Source: Streptomyces sp. H27-H1
Lineage (GTDB): Bacteria; Actinomycetota; Actinomycetes; Streptomycetales; Streptomycetaceae
Direction: 5' to 3'
Assembly: GCF_026627445.1 (NCBI RefSeq)
Contig: NZ_JAPNLJ010000025.1
Span: 1 to 64,000, forward strand
DNA length: 64,000 bases
Shown: piece after piece, positions 39,997-48,250 of the stretch
How the letters are laid out: each line of letters begins with the position of its first letter
Position numbering within the stretch: position 1 is the stretch's first letter
Translations under genes and position numbers: made by a program
Notes under the pieces: model-generated
Databases searched by the model: none
The model's input: only the letters and a program-made list of their open reading frames with translations
Told to the model about the DNA's origin: nothing

Positions 39997-40087
39997 GCCC
40001 GCCTGACCCAACCGGTAGAGGTGCGTGGTCACCGGCTCAGCCCGGATGAAGGCCACAGAGATCCGGGTTCGAACCCCGGGGCGGGCA
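39997..40087 (+). tRNA. tRNA-like sequence without a recognisable anticodon arm
   Basis: The acceptor stem (GCCCGCC/GGCGGGC), a D-arm-like segment (ACC, loop with GG, GGT) and a perfect T-arm (CCGGG TTCGAAC CCCGG) are present, with discriminator A at 40087. The 40 nt between D- and T-arms do not give a 5-bp anticodon stem with a 7-nt loop. Instead GTGGTC (40025-40030) pairs with GGCCAC (40051-40056) and encloses CCGG/CCGG. It could be an unusual or pseudo-tRNA, an attachment-site relic or a tRNA mimic. Confidence 0.5.
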
Positions 40088-40221
40088 CTCACCCCAGGCC
40101 CTCGGGCCGCAGCAGCTCGCCCCCGTTGAGCACGGTGCGCCCACGGCAATGTCGAGCAATTCTCTCCGAAGCCTCCTCGGATCCCGCTAGCGTGGTCGCC
40201 AGCACCGCGCAGGGAGGTCAC

Positions 40222-40947
40222 GTGCCAACAACCGTGATGGGGTTCCGTCTCGGCTGCGACGAACGGGGCCGTCAGGTAACCGTCGTACTGACCGAGGCCG
40301 GCGTCCTGCACCGCTGCAACGGCCCGATGGGATTGGCCGCAAAGCCCGCCAAACCCGGCGTACCCCCTTCCGTGGACCCTCATCCGGTACCCCGGCAGGC
40401 CGCGAAGCTGCGGAAGATCCATGCCGACCTCACCAGCAAGGGCTACACCCGCGCGCTGATCCCGCCTGCCTGCGTGCGGCTGGAGATCTCCGAGCACCCG
40501 CTTCATGAACATCCGTACGGGCCTGACGCTCCACCACCGCACCCGGAGCTGGTGGAGGAGTTCGTCGGCCTTGCACCGTCCGGCCCGCGCTCCCTTGATG
40601 AGGCGGTCCGTGCCTTCTACACGGCCATCGGCATTTCCTCACGCCCCAAGCATCCGATCCCACCCCGACAGGTGCCGACGCCTCTCCCTCCCCGAGCCAG
40701 CAGCGCACTGCGAGTTCTTACCAGCGGCTCCGCCATCACTTCACCCGCGCGCCGCACCGTTGGCTGGAGGATCACCGCCGACGGCGTACGTCTTCATGTC
40801 GGCCCCAGCGGCGAAGACCTCACCCCTCGCGAGATCGCGGACCTCCAAGCCGCGCTGGCGGCTTGGCTCCGCTTGAATCCGACGCACAGCGAACAGAGAA
40901 CGGGAGCGGCTCCCGGCGCCGAAGCCAGGGGCTCAAGCAGGCTGTGA
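40222..40947 (+). CDS. Hypothetical protein
   Basis: This 241-residue protein (GTG 40222 after AGGGAGG) has a folded N-terminal part (VMGFRLGCDERGRQVTVVLT, LTSKGYTRALIPPACVRLEI), a Pro-rich middle and a C-terminal segment (RITADGVRLHVGPSGEDLTP). No domain is recognised. It lies between the tRNA-like sequence and the lasso-peptide cluster and ends the run of small element genes. Confidence 0.6.
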   Translation: MPTTVMGFRLGCDERGRQVTVVLTEAGVLHRCNGPMGLAAKPAKPGVPPSVDPHPVPRQAAKLRKIHADLTSKGYTRALIPPACVRLEISEHPLHEHPYGPDAPPPHPELVEEFVGLAPSGPRSLDEAVRAFYTAIGISSRPKHPIPPRQVPTPLPPRASSALRVLTSGSAITSPARRTVGWRITADGVRLHVGPSGEDLTPREIADLQAALAAWLRLNPTHSEQRTGAAPGAEARGSSRL

Positions 40948-41208
40948 CGGCTCCCTACGCCGCTCACCCAATACGATCACCTGCGCCTCGCTGCATCCCC
41001 CGTCGGCGGGGCACACTCATGTCCCAGCTCGGACAGAGACCCCAGCCCGGGACCCCCAGGCCAGTTGCAGGCCGGAAATCAGCCTCGATGCGGTGTGCGC
41101 CCTGCCTACCTGTTGCCGCACCGCGCATGATGCTGCGCGGTGTTGTATTCCTGCGCAACCGCCGGCACCGTCCACCATCCCGCCCGCCACCTCTGCCTTG
41201 GGGGATTC
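40948..41208. promoter_or_regulatory. Upstream region of the lasso cluster, with hairpin at 41119-41142
   Basis: 260 bp with no gene. CACCGCGCA and TGCGCGGTG form a 9-bp stem with a 6-nt loop. It lies 67 bp upstream of the XRE start and could be that regulator's operator or a terminator. Confidence 0.45.
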
Positions 41209-41994
41209 ATGAGCGCCTCCGTACATTCCGATTCGGGGCTCAAGCGCGCTCGTCAAGCGCGGCACATGACGCTGGAGGAGGCGTCCGATGCCCTGAACGG
41301 CATCACCGGCGGTTCAACGGACGCGAGCCTGCTCAGCGCGTGGGAGTCCGGCCGTAAGCGGACGGGAATCAAGAACCGGCGGGGCCTGTGCCAGCTGTAC
41401 CGGGAGCGGGGGGAGATCCTCTTCGCCCATCAGGACGGCGCAGAGAACGCGAGCGCCCTCGAGGCGAGCGGCACCTCCGTGGTGGTACGCGTCCTGAACC
41501 GGTACTCCGATCTTTTGGAGGCCATGGTCGAGGTTGCGGCCGGAGCCCGCGAGCAGCTGGTGGTGACGGGGTCGCGGTCCCGGGAGAAGTCCTACCTGGC
41601 GGCGATCGAGACGGCGGTGGCGCAGCAGCCGGACCTGGTGCACTTCCGGGTGCTGTACGGGCCACCCAGGCACGAGGCCTTGACCGCGCACTTGGTGCGG
41701 CTGCTGGAGTTACGTGATCCCGGGGAGCGCCGGAACGGGCAGAAGACCCTGCACATCGGGATGGTGGAGCCTTCGTCGGCGATGGAACGGTTCTTCGTCG
41801 CTTCGGAGACCGCCGCGGTGGTGCCGCTCCCGAGTTTCCACGGGGCGGAGGGCTTCGACTGCGGGGTCCTGCTGAGCCGGGAGGCCGCCGTGGGGCTTCT
41901 CCAGCATGGAAAAGAAGCGTGCGCGTCCGCACGGCCGTTGGAGACGATGGCGGCTGTACGCGCGCTGCCGCACCGGCAGGGCGGGGCGCTGTGA
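41209..41994 (+). CDS. XRE-family regulator of the lasso-peptide cluster
   Basis: This 261-residue protein starts with an HTH (LKRARQARHMTLEEASDALN, ASLLSAWESGRKRTGIKNRR). A C-terminal alpha/beta domain follows (LVVTGSRSREKSYLAAIETA, FRVLYGPPRHEALTAHLV, ERFFVASETAAVVPL) resembling phospholipase-D-like sensor domains of actinobacterial regulators. ATG 41209 follows GGGGG. The next gene starts 11 bp after its stop, so it is probably co-transcribed with the peptidase and biosynthetic genes. Confidence 0.75.
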   Translation: MSASVHSDSGLKRARQARHMTLEEASDALNGITGGSTDASLLSAWESGRKRTGIKNRRGLCQLYRERGEILFAHQDGAENASALEASGTSVVVRVLNRYSDLLEAMVEVAAGAREQLVVTGSRSREKSYLAAIETAVAQQPDLVHFRVLYGPPRHEALTAHLVRLLELRDPGERRNGQKTLHIGMVEPSSAMERFFVASETAAVVPLPSFHGAEGFDCGVLLSREAAVGLLQHGKEACASARPLETMAAVRALPHRQGGAL

Positions 41995-42005
41995 CAGGGA
42001 GAAGC

Positions 42006-43199
42006 GTGAACGAGACCGTGGCAGCTGCAGCCCATCAGGTGGAGTCCGTGGTGGAGCTGGCCCAAGATCTGATCCGGCAGCCCAGCCGTGGCGGAGTCGA
42101 TGACTACGGTCCGGTGCTCGGAACGCTGGAGGCGTGGCTGACCCGCCGGTCTCTCCCCCACCGGCGCCTCCGCGACGGGGACGGTCACCTCGTCGGCCTC
42201 CTGGTGGAGATCGCGGGTGGGCGCCCCGGACCGTGGTGGACACTGGACGCCTGCGTCGACACCGCCGACTTCGGCGACGACCGGTCATGGAGCTTCCCGC
42301 CGACCGTCGCCGATGTCCACGAGGGCTGGCTGCGGGGCCGGGGAGCAGCCGACTCAAAGCTGGCGGCCTCCGCGTTCTGCCACATCGCAGCGGAGGTCCA
42401 CGAACGCGCGCACGAGCTGGCTGGCGGGCTCGCGGTGCTGCTCGACGTGGATGAACACACCGGAGGTTTCGGTGGCGCGCTGGCCTACCTCGCGGACCCC
42501 GACACCTCCATTCCCGCAGGCGTGATGATCGGCTACCCCGGCATGGACGAGGTAGTGGTGGGCGGACGCGGGCTGTGGCGGGCGACGATCTCCGTGCACG
42601 CCCCGTCGGGGCACTCCGGGTCCAGCCGCACCGTCGTCGGCGCGATCTCCCGCGCCGCCGCCCTCGTGCAACTCCTGGACGCGGCGCAACTCCCGCAGGC
42701 CCCGGCGACCGGCGCCCGGTTCCCTCTGCCACCCAAGCTGTCCGTGACCTCCTTCCACGGTGGACAGGGCTTCTCCGTGGTGCCGCAGCGGTGCGACATC
42801 AACATCGACGTGCGCACCACCCCCGACTTCGACTCGGCGGATGCCGAGAACCTGGTCCGCAAGACGGTCGCCGAGTTCGACGCGGAGGTTCCCGGACCGC
42901 AGCCCACGGACATCGAGGTCGTGGCGAGCTGGCCGCCGTTCCAACTCGGGGCCGACGAACAGCCCGCCGCGGCCCTCATGTCCGCCGCACACCGCCTGGG
43001 CACGCCGGTCCGGCCCAAGACAGCCGGGCCATCGAACATCGGGAATCTGCTGGCCCTACACGGCATCCCCGCCACCGCCGGGTTCGGACTCCCCTACGAA
43101 GGGCTGCACGGCATCGACGAGCGGGCGGACCTCTCCGAACTGCCCCGCGTCTACGCGATCTACCACCAGGCCGTTCTCGATCTACTGAAGGCGCCCTGA
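42006..43199 (+). CDS. M20-family peptidase-like protein with altered metal ligands
   Basis: This 397-residue protein has the M20/ArgE layout: catalytic domain (RGRGAADSKLAASAFCHIAA), dimerisation domain (IGYPGMDEVVVGGRGLWRAT, HSGSSRTVVGAISRAA), then a return to the catalytic domain (TAGPSNIGNLLALHGIPATA). The usual His-x-Asp ligand motif reads Cys83-Val-Asp85. The Glu-Glu pair reads Glu150-His151. Asp116 is kept. It could still bind metal with a changed ligand set or be non-hydrolytic. Its position upstream of the precursor suggests a role in processing or turnover of the peptide. Confidence 0.8.
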   Translation: MNETVAAAAHQVESVVELAQDLIRQPSRGGVDDYGPVLGTLEAWLTRRSLPHRRLRDGDGHLVGLLVEIAGGRPGPWWTLDACVDTADFGDDRSWSFPPTVADVHEGWLRGRGAADSKLAASAFCHIAAEVHERAHELAGGLAVLLDVDEHTGGFGGALAYLADPDTSIPAGVMIGYPGMDEVVVGGRGLWRATISVHAPSGHSGSSRTVVGAISRAAALVQLLDAAQLPQAPATGARFPLPPKLSVTSFHGGQGFSVVPQRCDINIDVRTTPDFDSADAENLVRKTVAEFDAEVPGPQPTDIEVVASWPPFQLGADEQPAAALMSAAHRLGTPVRPKTAGPSNIGNLLALHGIPATAGFGLPYEGLHGIDERADLSELPRVYAIYHQAVLDLLKAP

Positions 43200-43388
43200 C
43201 CTCGGCACGTCCCAACCGGATACCAGGTTCCTCCCAGGAGACATCCCAGTAAGGGCCCAACTACGCCTCTTATGAAGGATGTTGAGCCGGGGTGTCATAG
43301 AAGTGTTCGAAGGGCCGACCGGGGCGAGACCAGACCGGGCAGGCCGACGGACAGTCCCTAACCCCCCGAGCATTCTGTGGAGGATGCA

Positions 43389-43511
43389 ATGGAGCTCATC
43401 GAGACCCCCGAGTACGTCACCCCGGCCGTGTCCACCCTCGGCACGGTCACCGGCGCCACCCTCGGCTCGGCCGGCAACAACAACGCGGACGACACCCAGT
43501 ACTTCGAGTAA
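43389..43511 (+). CDS. Lasso peptide precursor (A protein)
   Basis: ATG 43389, 5 nt after GGAGG, encodes 40 residues ending at TAA 43511. The leader contains EYVTPAVSTLG, matching the YxxP leader motif recognised by lasso RRE domains. It ends ...TGATL, placing Thr24 at -2. The predicted core is GSAGNNNADDTQYFE: Gly1 can form an isopeptide with Asp9, giving a nine-residue ring and a six-residue tail DTQYFE. No other start after a Thr-x pair gives an acidic residue at 7-9. The cyclase, B protein and ABC exporter follow directly. Confidence 0.85.
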   Translation: MELIETPEYVTPAVSTLGTVTGATLGSAGNNNADDTQYFE

Positions 43512-43546
43512 GCAGCCCGCCCCGCAGGGGGTGACTAGCTGAGCGT

Positions 43547-43584
43547 GCGCCCGGGACGCCGACCTGACGGGTCGTCCCGGGCGC
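43547..43584 (+). terminator. Attenuator/terminator between precursor and cyclase genes
   Basis: A 12-bp perfect stem (GCGCCCGGGACG/CGTCCCGGGCGC, 14-nt loop) lies between the precursor stop and the cyclase gene. Such hairpins are usual in lasso clusters and would let the precursor be made in excess. Confidence 0.7.
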
Positions 43585-43634
43585 TTGCGCTGCGGTGGCA
43601 AGGGTCCGGTTCACAGACGCAGGAGGGCGGGGCG

Positions 43635-45494
43635 ATGAGGTTCGTGGCGGGGATGTACGACACCGGGCGCGGCAGGGCGCCGGGCAGCAGGTGGCGGCCG
43701 TGCGCACGGCGCGAGATAGCCATGGAGGGGCCGGGCCGCATCTGGTACGCGAACTACAGCGAGACGGAGGTCCGCAGCAGTCCCGCGCTGGGCGGCACCG
43801 CCGAGGTGGTCGCGATCGGCTCGTGCCTGGCCACGGCGTCGGAATTGCGCGAGGCCCGGGATGCGGCGGAGCGCAGGAACACGTCTCTCGCCGCACGGCT
43901 GCCGGGGGCCTACCTGAGCGTGGTCCGCACCGGGGACGTGGTGCGGGTGACCGGTGACCGAGCGGGGACGGTCACCGTGTTCTGGATCGTGGACGGGGAC
44001 GAGGTCCTGTGGTCGACCTCGGCGCTGGTGCTGGCGGCGTACGCGGGGTCGTCGCCATCCCTGGACCGGCTCCTCACTTCGTTCACCGTCCACCGGGTCG
44101 ACCCGCTCGGCGGCCGCCATTCGTACTTCGACGGAGTCAGCAGGGTCCCCCCGGGCAGGGCCCTGGTGCTGGAGCCCGGCCGACTCCCGCGCACGGAACC
44201 GGTCACGCCTTCCGTGTCCGGCCTGCTCAGCTTCGAGGAAGGCGCCGAGGCCCTGGCGGACCGGGTGGCGACGGCGGTGGTGCGCCGCATGGCCCTGTAC
44301 GGCAAGACGTCCACCGACGTGTCCGGGGGTATCGACAGCAGCGTGGTGACCGCCGTGGCGTCGAATCGAGCACCGGTCCTCGCCATCACCTACACCGACC
44401 GGCAGATGGCCGCAGAGGACGACCTGCTGTACGCGCGGCGCCTCGCCGGTGACCTGCCGGGAATCCAGCATGCGGTGGTGGACGGATCCGCGCTGGGAGT
44501 GAAGCACTTCGACCGGCTCGACAGCGTCACAAAGCTGCCCTTAACCGACAGCCCGTCGCTGAGCCTGGGGGTTCTGGCCATCAAGGCCGCTCACCTGGAG
44601 CCCGCGCTCGCGTACGGCTCCCGCGCCCACCTGACCGGGCGCGGCGGAGACGATGTCCTGGACGCGGTCCCGACCACGAACATCGACCTCTTCCACAGTG
44701 GGCACCGGTCTGCCGGCGCCCGCGATACCTGCGCGTTCGCCCGCGCGCGGCAACGCTCTGTCCTCTCCGTCCTTACGGAGGCTGCCCGCACCGCGCGCAC
44801 GACGTACCCGCAGGCCTTGACCCGGCTGGCCGAAGAATTGGAGCGCCGTTCGCCGCTGGCTCTGCGGCCGGGACCGATGGCTTGGTGCGGGGCTACGGCT
44901 GCCGCAGCATGGCTCACCGCCGGAGGGCGGTCCGCCGTGGCCGCTCTGCTAGACCACGCGGCCCGGCGTGCCGACCCGGACATCCGGCCAGGAGTGCTCC
45001 ATGAGCGTCTCGCCCTGGAACGGATGGGGGAGGAACACGCGACGTTCGATGACATCGCCCGCCAGCGGTGGGGCCTGCCGGTCCACGCCCCCTACCTGGA
45101 CAGCCTCGTCGTCGACGCCTGCCACGCGGTCCCCGGCTGGGAACGGTCGCGGCCCGGAGACTTCAAGCCCCTGGCCCGTGCGGCGTTCAGCGCGGTGATG
45201 CCCGCGTACGCCCTGAACCGGCGCACGAAGACGGCGCACACGCAGAGCGTCTACGCCGGCCTGCGGGCCAACTCCTCTGCCCTTACCACGATCATCAAGT
45301 CCTCGGCTCTGGCGCAGGCCGGTCTGATCGACCCGGTCCGGGCCGTTGCCGCCCTTGAGGCAGCCGTACGCGGAGAACCCGCCCCGCTGGCCGGGCTGCA
45401 CAGCCTGATCGCCATCGAGCGATGGAGGGCCGCCGTCCCCATCCGGCGCGAGCTGTTCTGGGAGCAGGCACCGGCCGCCAAGGAAGCGGCGTGA
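43635..45494 (+). CDS. Lasso cyclase (asparagine synthetase-like, C protein)
   Basis: This 619-residue protein activates the ring Asp of the lasso precursor as an acyl-adenylate and closes the isopeptide bond. The PP-loop SGGIDSSVVTA is at residues 230-240. YGSRAHLTGRGGDDVLDA carries the second AsnB substrate motif. The N-terminal glutaminase-like domain lacks the catalytic Cys2 (starts MRFVAGMYDTG), as in lasso cyclases, which do not use glutamine. ATG 43635 follows AGGAGGG. The next gene's GTG overlaps its stop. Confidence 0.9.
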   Translation: MRFVAGMYDTGRGRAPGSRWRPCARREIAMEGPGRIWYANYSETEVRSSPALGGTAEVVAIGSCLATASELREARDAAERRNTSLAARLPGAYLSVVRTGDVVRVTGDRAGTVTVFWIVDGDEVLWSTSALVLAAYAGSSPSLDRLLTSFTVHRVDPLGGRHSYFDGVSRVPPGRALVLEPGRLPRTEPVTPSVSGLLSFEEGAEALADRVATAVVRRMALYGKTSTDVSGGIDSSVVTAVASNRAPVLAITYTDRQMAAEDDLLYARRLAGDLPGIQHAVVDGSALGVKHFDRLDSVTKLPLTDSPSLSLGVLAIKAAHLEPALAYGSRAHLTGRGGDDVLDAVPTTNIDLFHSGHRSAGARDTCAFARARQRSVLSVLTEAARTARTTYPQALTRLAEELERRSPLALRPGPMAWCGATAAAAWLTAGGRSAVAALLDHAARRADPDIRPGVLHERLALERMGEEHATFDDIARQRWGLPVHAPYLDSLVVDACHAVPGWERSRPGDFKPLARAAFSAVMPAYALNRRTKTAHTQSVYAGLRANSSALTTIIKSSALAQAGLIDPVRAVAALEAAVRGEPAPLAGLHSLIAIERWRAAVPIRRELFWEQAPAAKEAA

Positions 45495-46213
45495 AGCGGG
45501 CCAGCGGTGTTCACGCCGCCCGAACTGGTGCCGGTGTCGCCTTGATGGACATCCGCCGCGGGCGCGGACAGTGGCGGTTCCTCGACCCGGTCGGCGCCCA
45601 GCTGTGGAGGAAGACCACCACGGGCACGGCGGTGGCCGAGACGATCGAGGAGCTGGCCGCCTACTGGTCGAGCCGGGGCATCGACCCGGACACGGTACGC
45701 GCAGACCTGCGCGCGGTTGCCGACGACCTTGAGGCCGCCCGACTGCTCACCGGCGTTGAGCAGCCGCCCACGGCTGGCGTGACCGTGCCTACGGTCCGCT
45801 TCGCCTCACCCGGCGCCGTCCCGCTGCGCCAGCAGATCGCCGGTCAGGCCGGGCTAGCGTTCGCGCTCGTGCTGCTGCGGTGCCTGCCCGTGCGCTGTGC
45901 TGTCGCCGTCGCCCGCGCCGTGACCCGGCTCCCGGGGCGGGCAGCGACCGCCGACGAGGCTGCCGTCGCGCACGCCGCCGTTCGCAGAGCAGCCCGCGGC
46001 TGGCCCGGACGGGCCGCCTGCTTGGAAGAGTCCCTCGCCGCCTACCTCGCCGCCGCACTCACCGGCCACCGGGTCCGCTGGGTCCTCGGCGCACGGTTCG
46101 CACCCCACGGTGCACACGCGTGGATCGAGGCCGAGGGAGTCGTCATCGGGCAAGCCGAAGCAGACCGCGTCTGGCCGTACGCACCCGCCCTTCAGGTGGA
46201 ACGCTCGAACTGA
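45491..46213 (+). CDS. Lasso leader peptidase with fused RRE (B1-B2 fusion)
   Basis: Residues about 12-90 form a PqqD-like RiPP recognition element that binds the leader (ALMDIRRGRGQWRFLDPVGA, TIEELAAYWSSRGIDPDTVR). Residues about 115-235 are the transglutaminase-like protease: Cys177 in GRAACLEESLAAYLA, His209 in PHGAHAWIEAEG. In many actinobacteria B1 and B2 are separate genes; here they are one 240-residue protein. The GTG at 45491 overlaps the cyclase stop (GTGA). Confidence 0.88.
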   Translation: MKRASGVHAARTGAGVALMDIRRGRGQWRFLDPVGAQLWRKTTTGTAVAETIEELAAYWSSRGIDPDTVRADLRAVADDLEAARLLTGVEQPPTAGVTVPTVRFASPGAVPLRQQIAGQAGLAFALVLLRCLPVRCAVAVARAVTRLPGRAATADEAAVAHAAVRRAARGWPGRAACLEESLAAYLAAALTGHRVRWVLGARFAPHGAHAWIEAEGVVIGQAEADRVWPYAPALQVERSN

Positions 46214-46269
46214 AATTCGCCACCCCTCGCCACCACAACCACCCGTATGGGTGACGCGTTGCTCCATGC

Positions 46270-48243
46270 GTGACAGACACACAACCCCACATCAGCGGCA
46301 CGGCCGACGCCACTCCCGCACCCTCCAGTGACGCCCCCGCGCGGCCCGCTCGCCGCCGGAGCCGAACTCCGGCGGCCGGTGATGTCCTGCCGCAGTACAA
46401 GGTGAGCGCCGAGCGCCACGAAGACGCACTCGCCGACTCGCTTCCCACCATGCTCCGACGCCTGCCCGCCCTCGCTGCCACCGCGCTGCGCCTGGCCTGG
46501 GCCGCCGACCAGCGGGCCGTCCTGTGGCTGTCCGTGCTCCAGCTCGTCGGCGGGGTGCTGACCGCGGTCGGCCTGTACGCCACCCGCGGTGCGCTCATCC
46601 CGCTGGTCGCGTCCGGGGCGGCCACCGACCGGCTGCAGCAGGCCCTGCCGTCCCTCGCGCTGATCACCGGCGCGGCCGTCGCCCGGTCTCTGGCCTCCGC
46701 GATGGCGGTGAGCGTGACGGCCCGCATCGGCCCCCGCGTCGACGGCATGGCCGAACTCCGCTACCTTGACGCCGCAACCCGCGTCCCGCTCGCCACCTAC
46801 GACGACTCGGTGTGGTGCGATCACAGCGAAGCCGCGAACAGGGCCTCGAAGGACACCCACCTCATGATCGAGGCCCTCGCCTCGGTGACCGCCTCCGCGC
46901 TCGGAATCCTGGCTGCTCTCGGGATCCTCGCCACGCTTCACCCTGCGCTCGTGCCCCTGCTGCTCCTCGCCGTCCTCCCCAAGGGAGCTGCGGCCATCTA
47001 CGGGGCGCGGGCCGCCCATCGCGCCGAGCGCCACACGCTCGCGGACCGGCGGTTGCGGCACACGCTGATGTACCACACCTCCGGCCGCGCGACCGCGCTC
47101 GACGTCCGCGCGAGCACGATGCGTCCTTGGCTCCTCGCGGAGTTCGGCGCCGTCGCCCGACGCCTTGAAGACCACGCCGAACAGGTCGGTCGCAGCACCG
47201 CCCGCTATCAGCTGCTCGGGGACGCGCTCGCCGGCGGCGCGATGCTCCTGGTCTACGCCGCCCTGGCGTGGCTGGTCACCGGCGGGACCGTGCCGATCGC
47301 CTCCGCCGGCACGGCCGTGATCGCCGTGCAGACCAGCCGCATCCTACTGAGCGGCCTGGTCGCCGGCATGCACACCACCTACAAGGTCGGCCTCTACCTC
47401 CAGGACTGGGCCAGCTTCCTCAAGGACGCCGACACCCGGACCCGTATCCCCCGCCCGGCGGCCACCATCCCCGCCGAGCCCAGCATCATCCGAGCCCAGA
47501 ACGTCTCCTTCACCTACCCCGGCCGGACCGTACCCGCCCTCTCGGATGTGTCCGTGAGCGTACGGCGCGGCGAAGTCCTTGCGATCGTGGGCGCGAACGG
47601 CTCGGGCAAGTCCACCCTAGCCAAAGTGCTCTGTGGGCTGTACGCCCCCAACCAGGGCGCCGTGACCTGGGACGGCACGAACCTGGTCGACGTCGAGCCA
47701 GAGCAAATCTGGCAGCGTCTCGCCATGCTCCCCCAGGACATCGCCCGGTGGCAGACCTCCGCCCGCGCCAACATCACCCTCGGTCAGGGCAAGGGCGACG
47801 ACGCCGCCGTCCTCGCAGCAGCGGTAGCGGCCAGCGCCGACGCGGTACTCGAACGGCTCCCCGACGGCCTCGACACCAACCTGGCACCGTCGCAGTGGGG
47901 CGGGGTGGACCTCTCCGGCGGTCAGTGGCAGCGGCTCGCCGCCGCACGCGCGTTCTACCGAGCCGAGGCCCCGCTCCTGGTCTGCGACGAACCGACCTCC
48001 GCGCTCGACCCGCGCGCAGAGGAAGCGATGTACGAGCGGATCCGCGCCCTGTCCGCCGGCCGCACCGTCATCCTGATCACGCACCGGCTCGGCTCAACAC
48101 GCCACGCGGACCGCATCATCGTCCTCGACTCCGGGCGAGTGCTTGAGGAGGGGACACACGAGTCGCTCCTTGCCCTGGACGGTTCCGAATACGCCGTCAT
48201 GTGGGAGAAGCAGGCCAGGACTTACAGCGATCAGCTCGCCTGA
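46270..48243 (+). CDS. ABC exporter of the lasso peptide (D protein)
   Basis: This half-transporter of 657 aa has six membrane segments in the first 330 residues (AVLWLSVLQLVGGVLTAVGL, LALITGAAVARSLASAM). An ATPase domain follows: Walker A GANGSGKSTL about 440, signature DLSGGQWQRLAAARAF about 547, Walker B LLVCDEPTSALDP about 569, H-loop TVILITHRLGS. It would export and give immunity to the lasso peptide, as D proteins do. The start GTG 46270 is 56 bp after the B gene stop. Confidence 0.92.
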   Translation: MTDTQPHISGTADATPAPSSDAPARPARRRSRTPAAGDVLPQYKVSAERHEDALADSLPTMLRRLPALAATALRLAWAADQRAVLWLSVLQLVGGVLTAVGLYATRGALIPLVASGAATDRLQQALPSLALITGAAVARSLASAMAVSVTARIGPRVDGMAELRYLDAATRVPLATYDDSVWCDHSEAANRASKDTHLMIEALASVTASALGILAALGILATLHPALVPLLLLAVLPKGAAAIYGARAAHRAERHTLADRRLRHTLMYHTSGRATALDVRASTMRPWLLAEFGAVARRLEDHAEQVGRSTARYQLLGDALAGGAMLLVYAALAWLVTGGTVPIASAGTAVIAVQTSRILLSGLVAGMHTTYKVGLYLQDWASFLKDADTRTRIPRPAATIPAEPSIIRAQNVSFTYPGRTVPALSDVSVSVRRGEVLAIVGANGSGKSTLAKVLCGLYAPNQGAVTWDGTNLVDVEPEQIWQRLAMLPQDIARWQTSARANITLGQGKGDDAAVLAAAVAASADAVLERLPDGLDTNLAPSQWGGVDLSGGQWQRLAAARAFYRAEAPLLVCDEPTSALDPRAEEAMYERIRALSAGRTVILITHRLGSTRHADRIIVLDSGRVLEEGTHESLLALDGSEYAVMWEKQARTYSDQLA

Positions 48244-48250
48244 CCGGCCT

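Noticed and set aside
39997..40087. Standard type II tRNA (Leu or Ser)
   Set aside because: Length (91 nt) fits, but no 5-bp anticodon stem with a 7-nt loop can be drawn, so it is kept only as tRNA-like.
43389..43511. Alternative core starts in the lasso precursor (after Thr19-Val20 or Thr21-Gly22)
   Set aside because: Neither places an Asp or Glu at ring position 7, 8 or 9; only Gly26 does.
43279..43542. 87-residue frame covering the precursor in another phase
   Set aside because: It is Ser/Pro/Thr-rich shadow sequence without a ribosome-binding site; the overlapping 40-residue frame has one plus the lasso leader motif.
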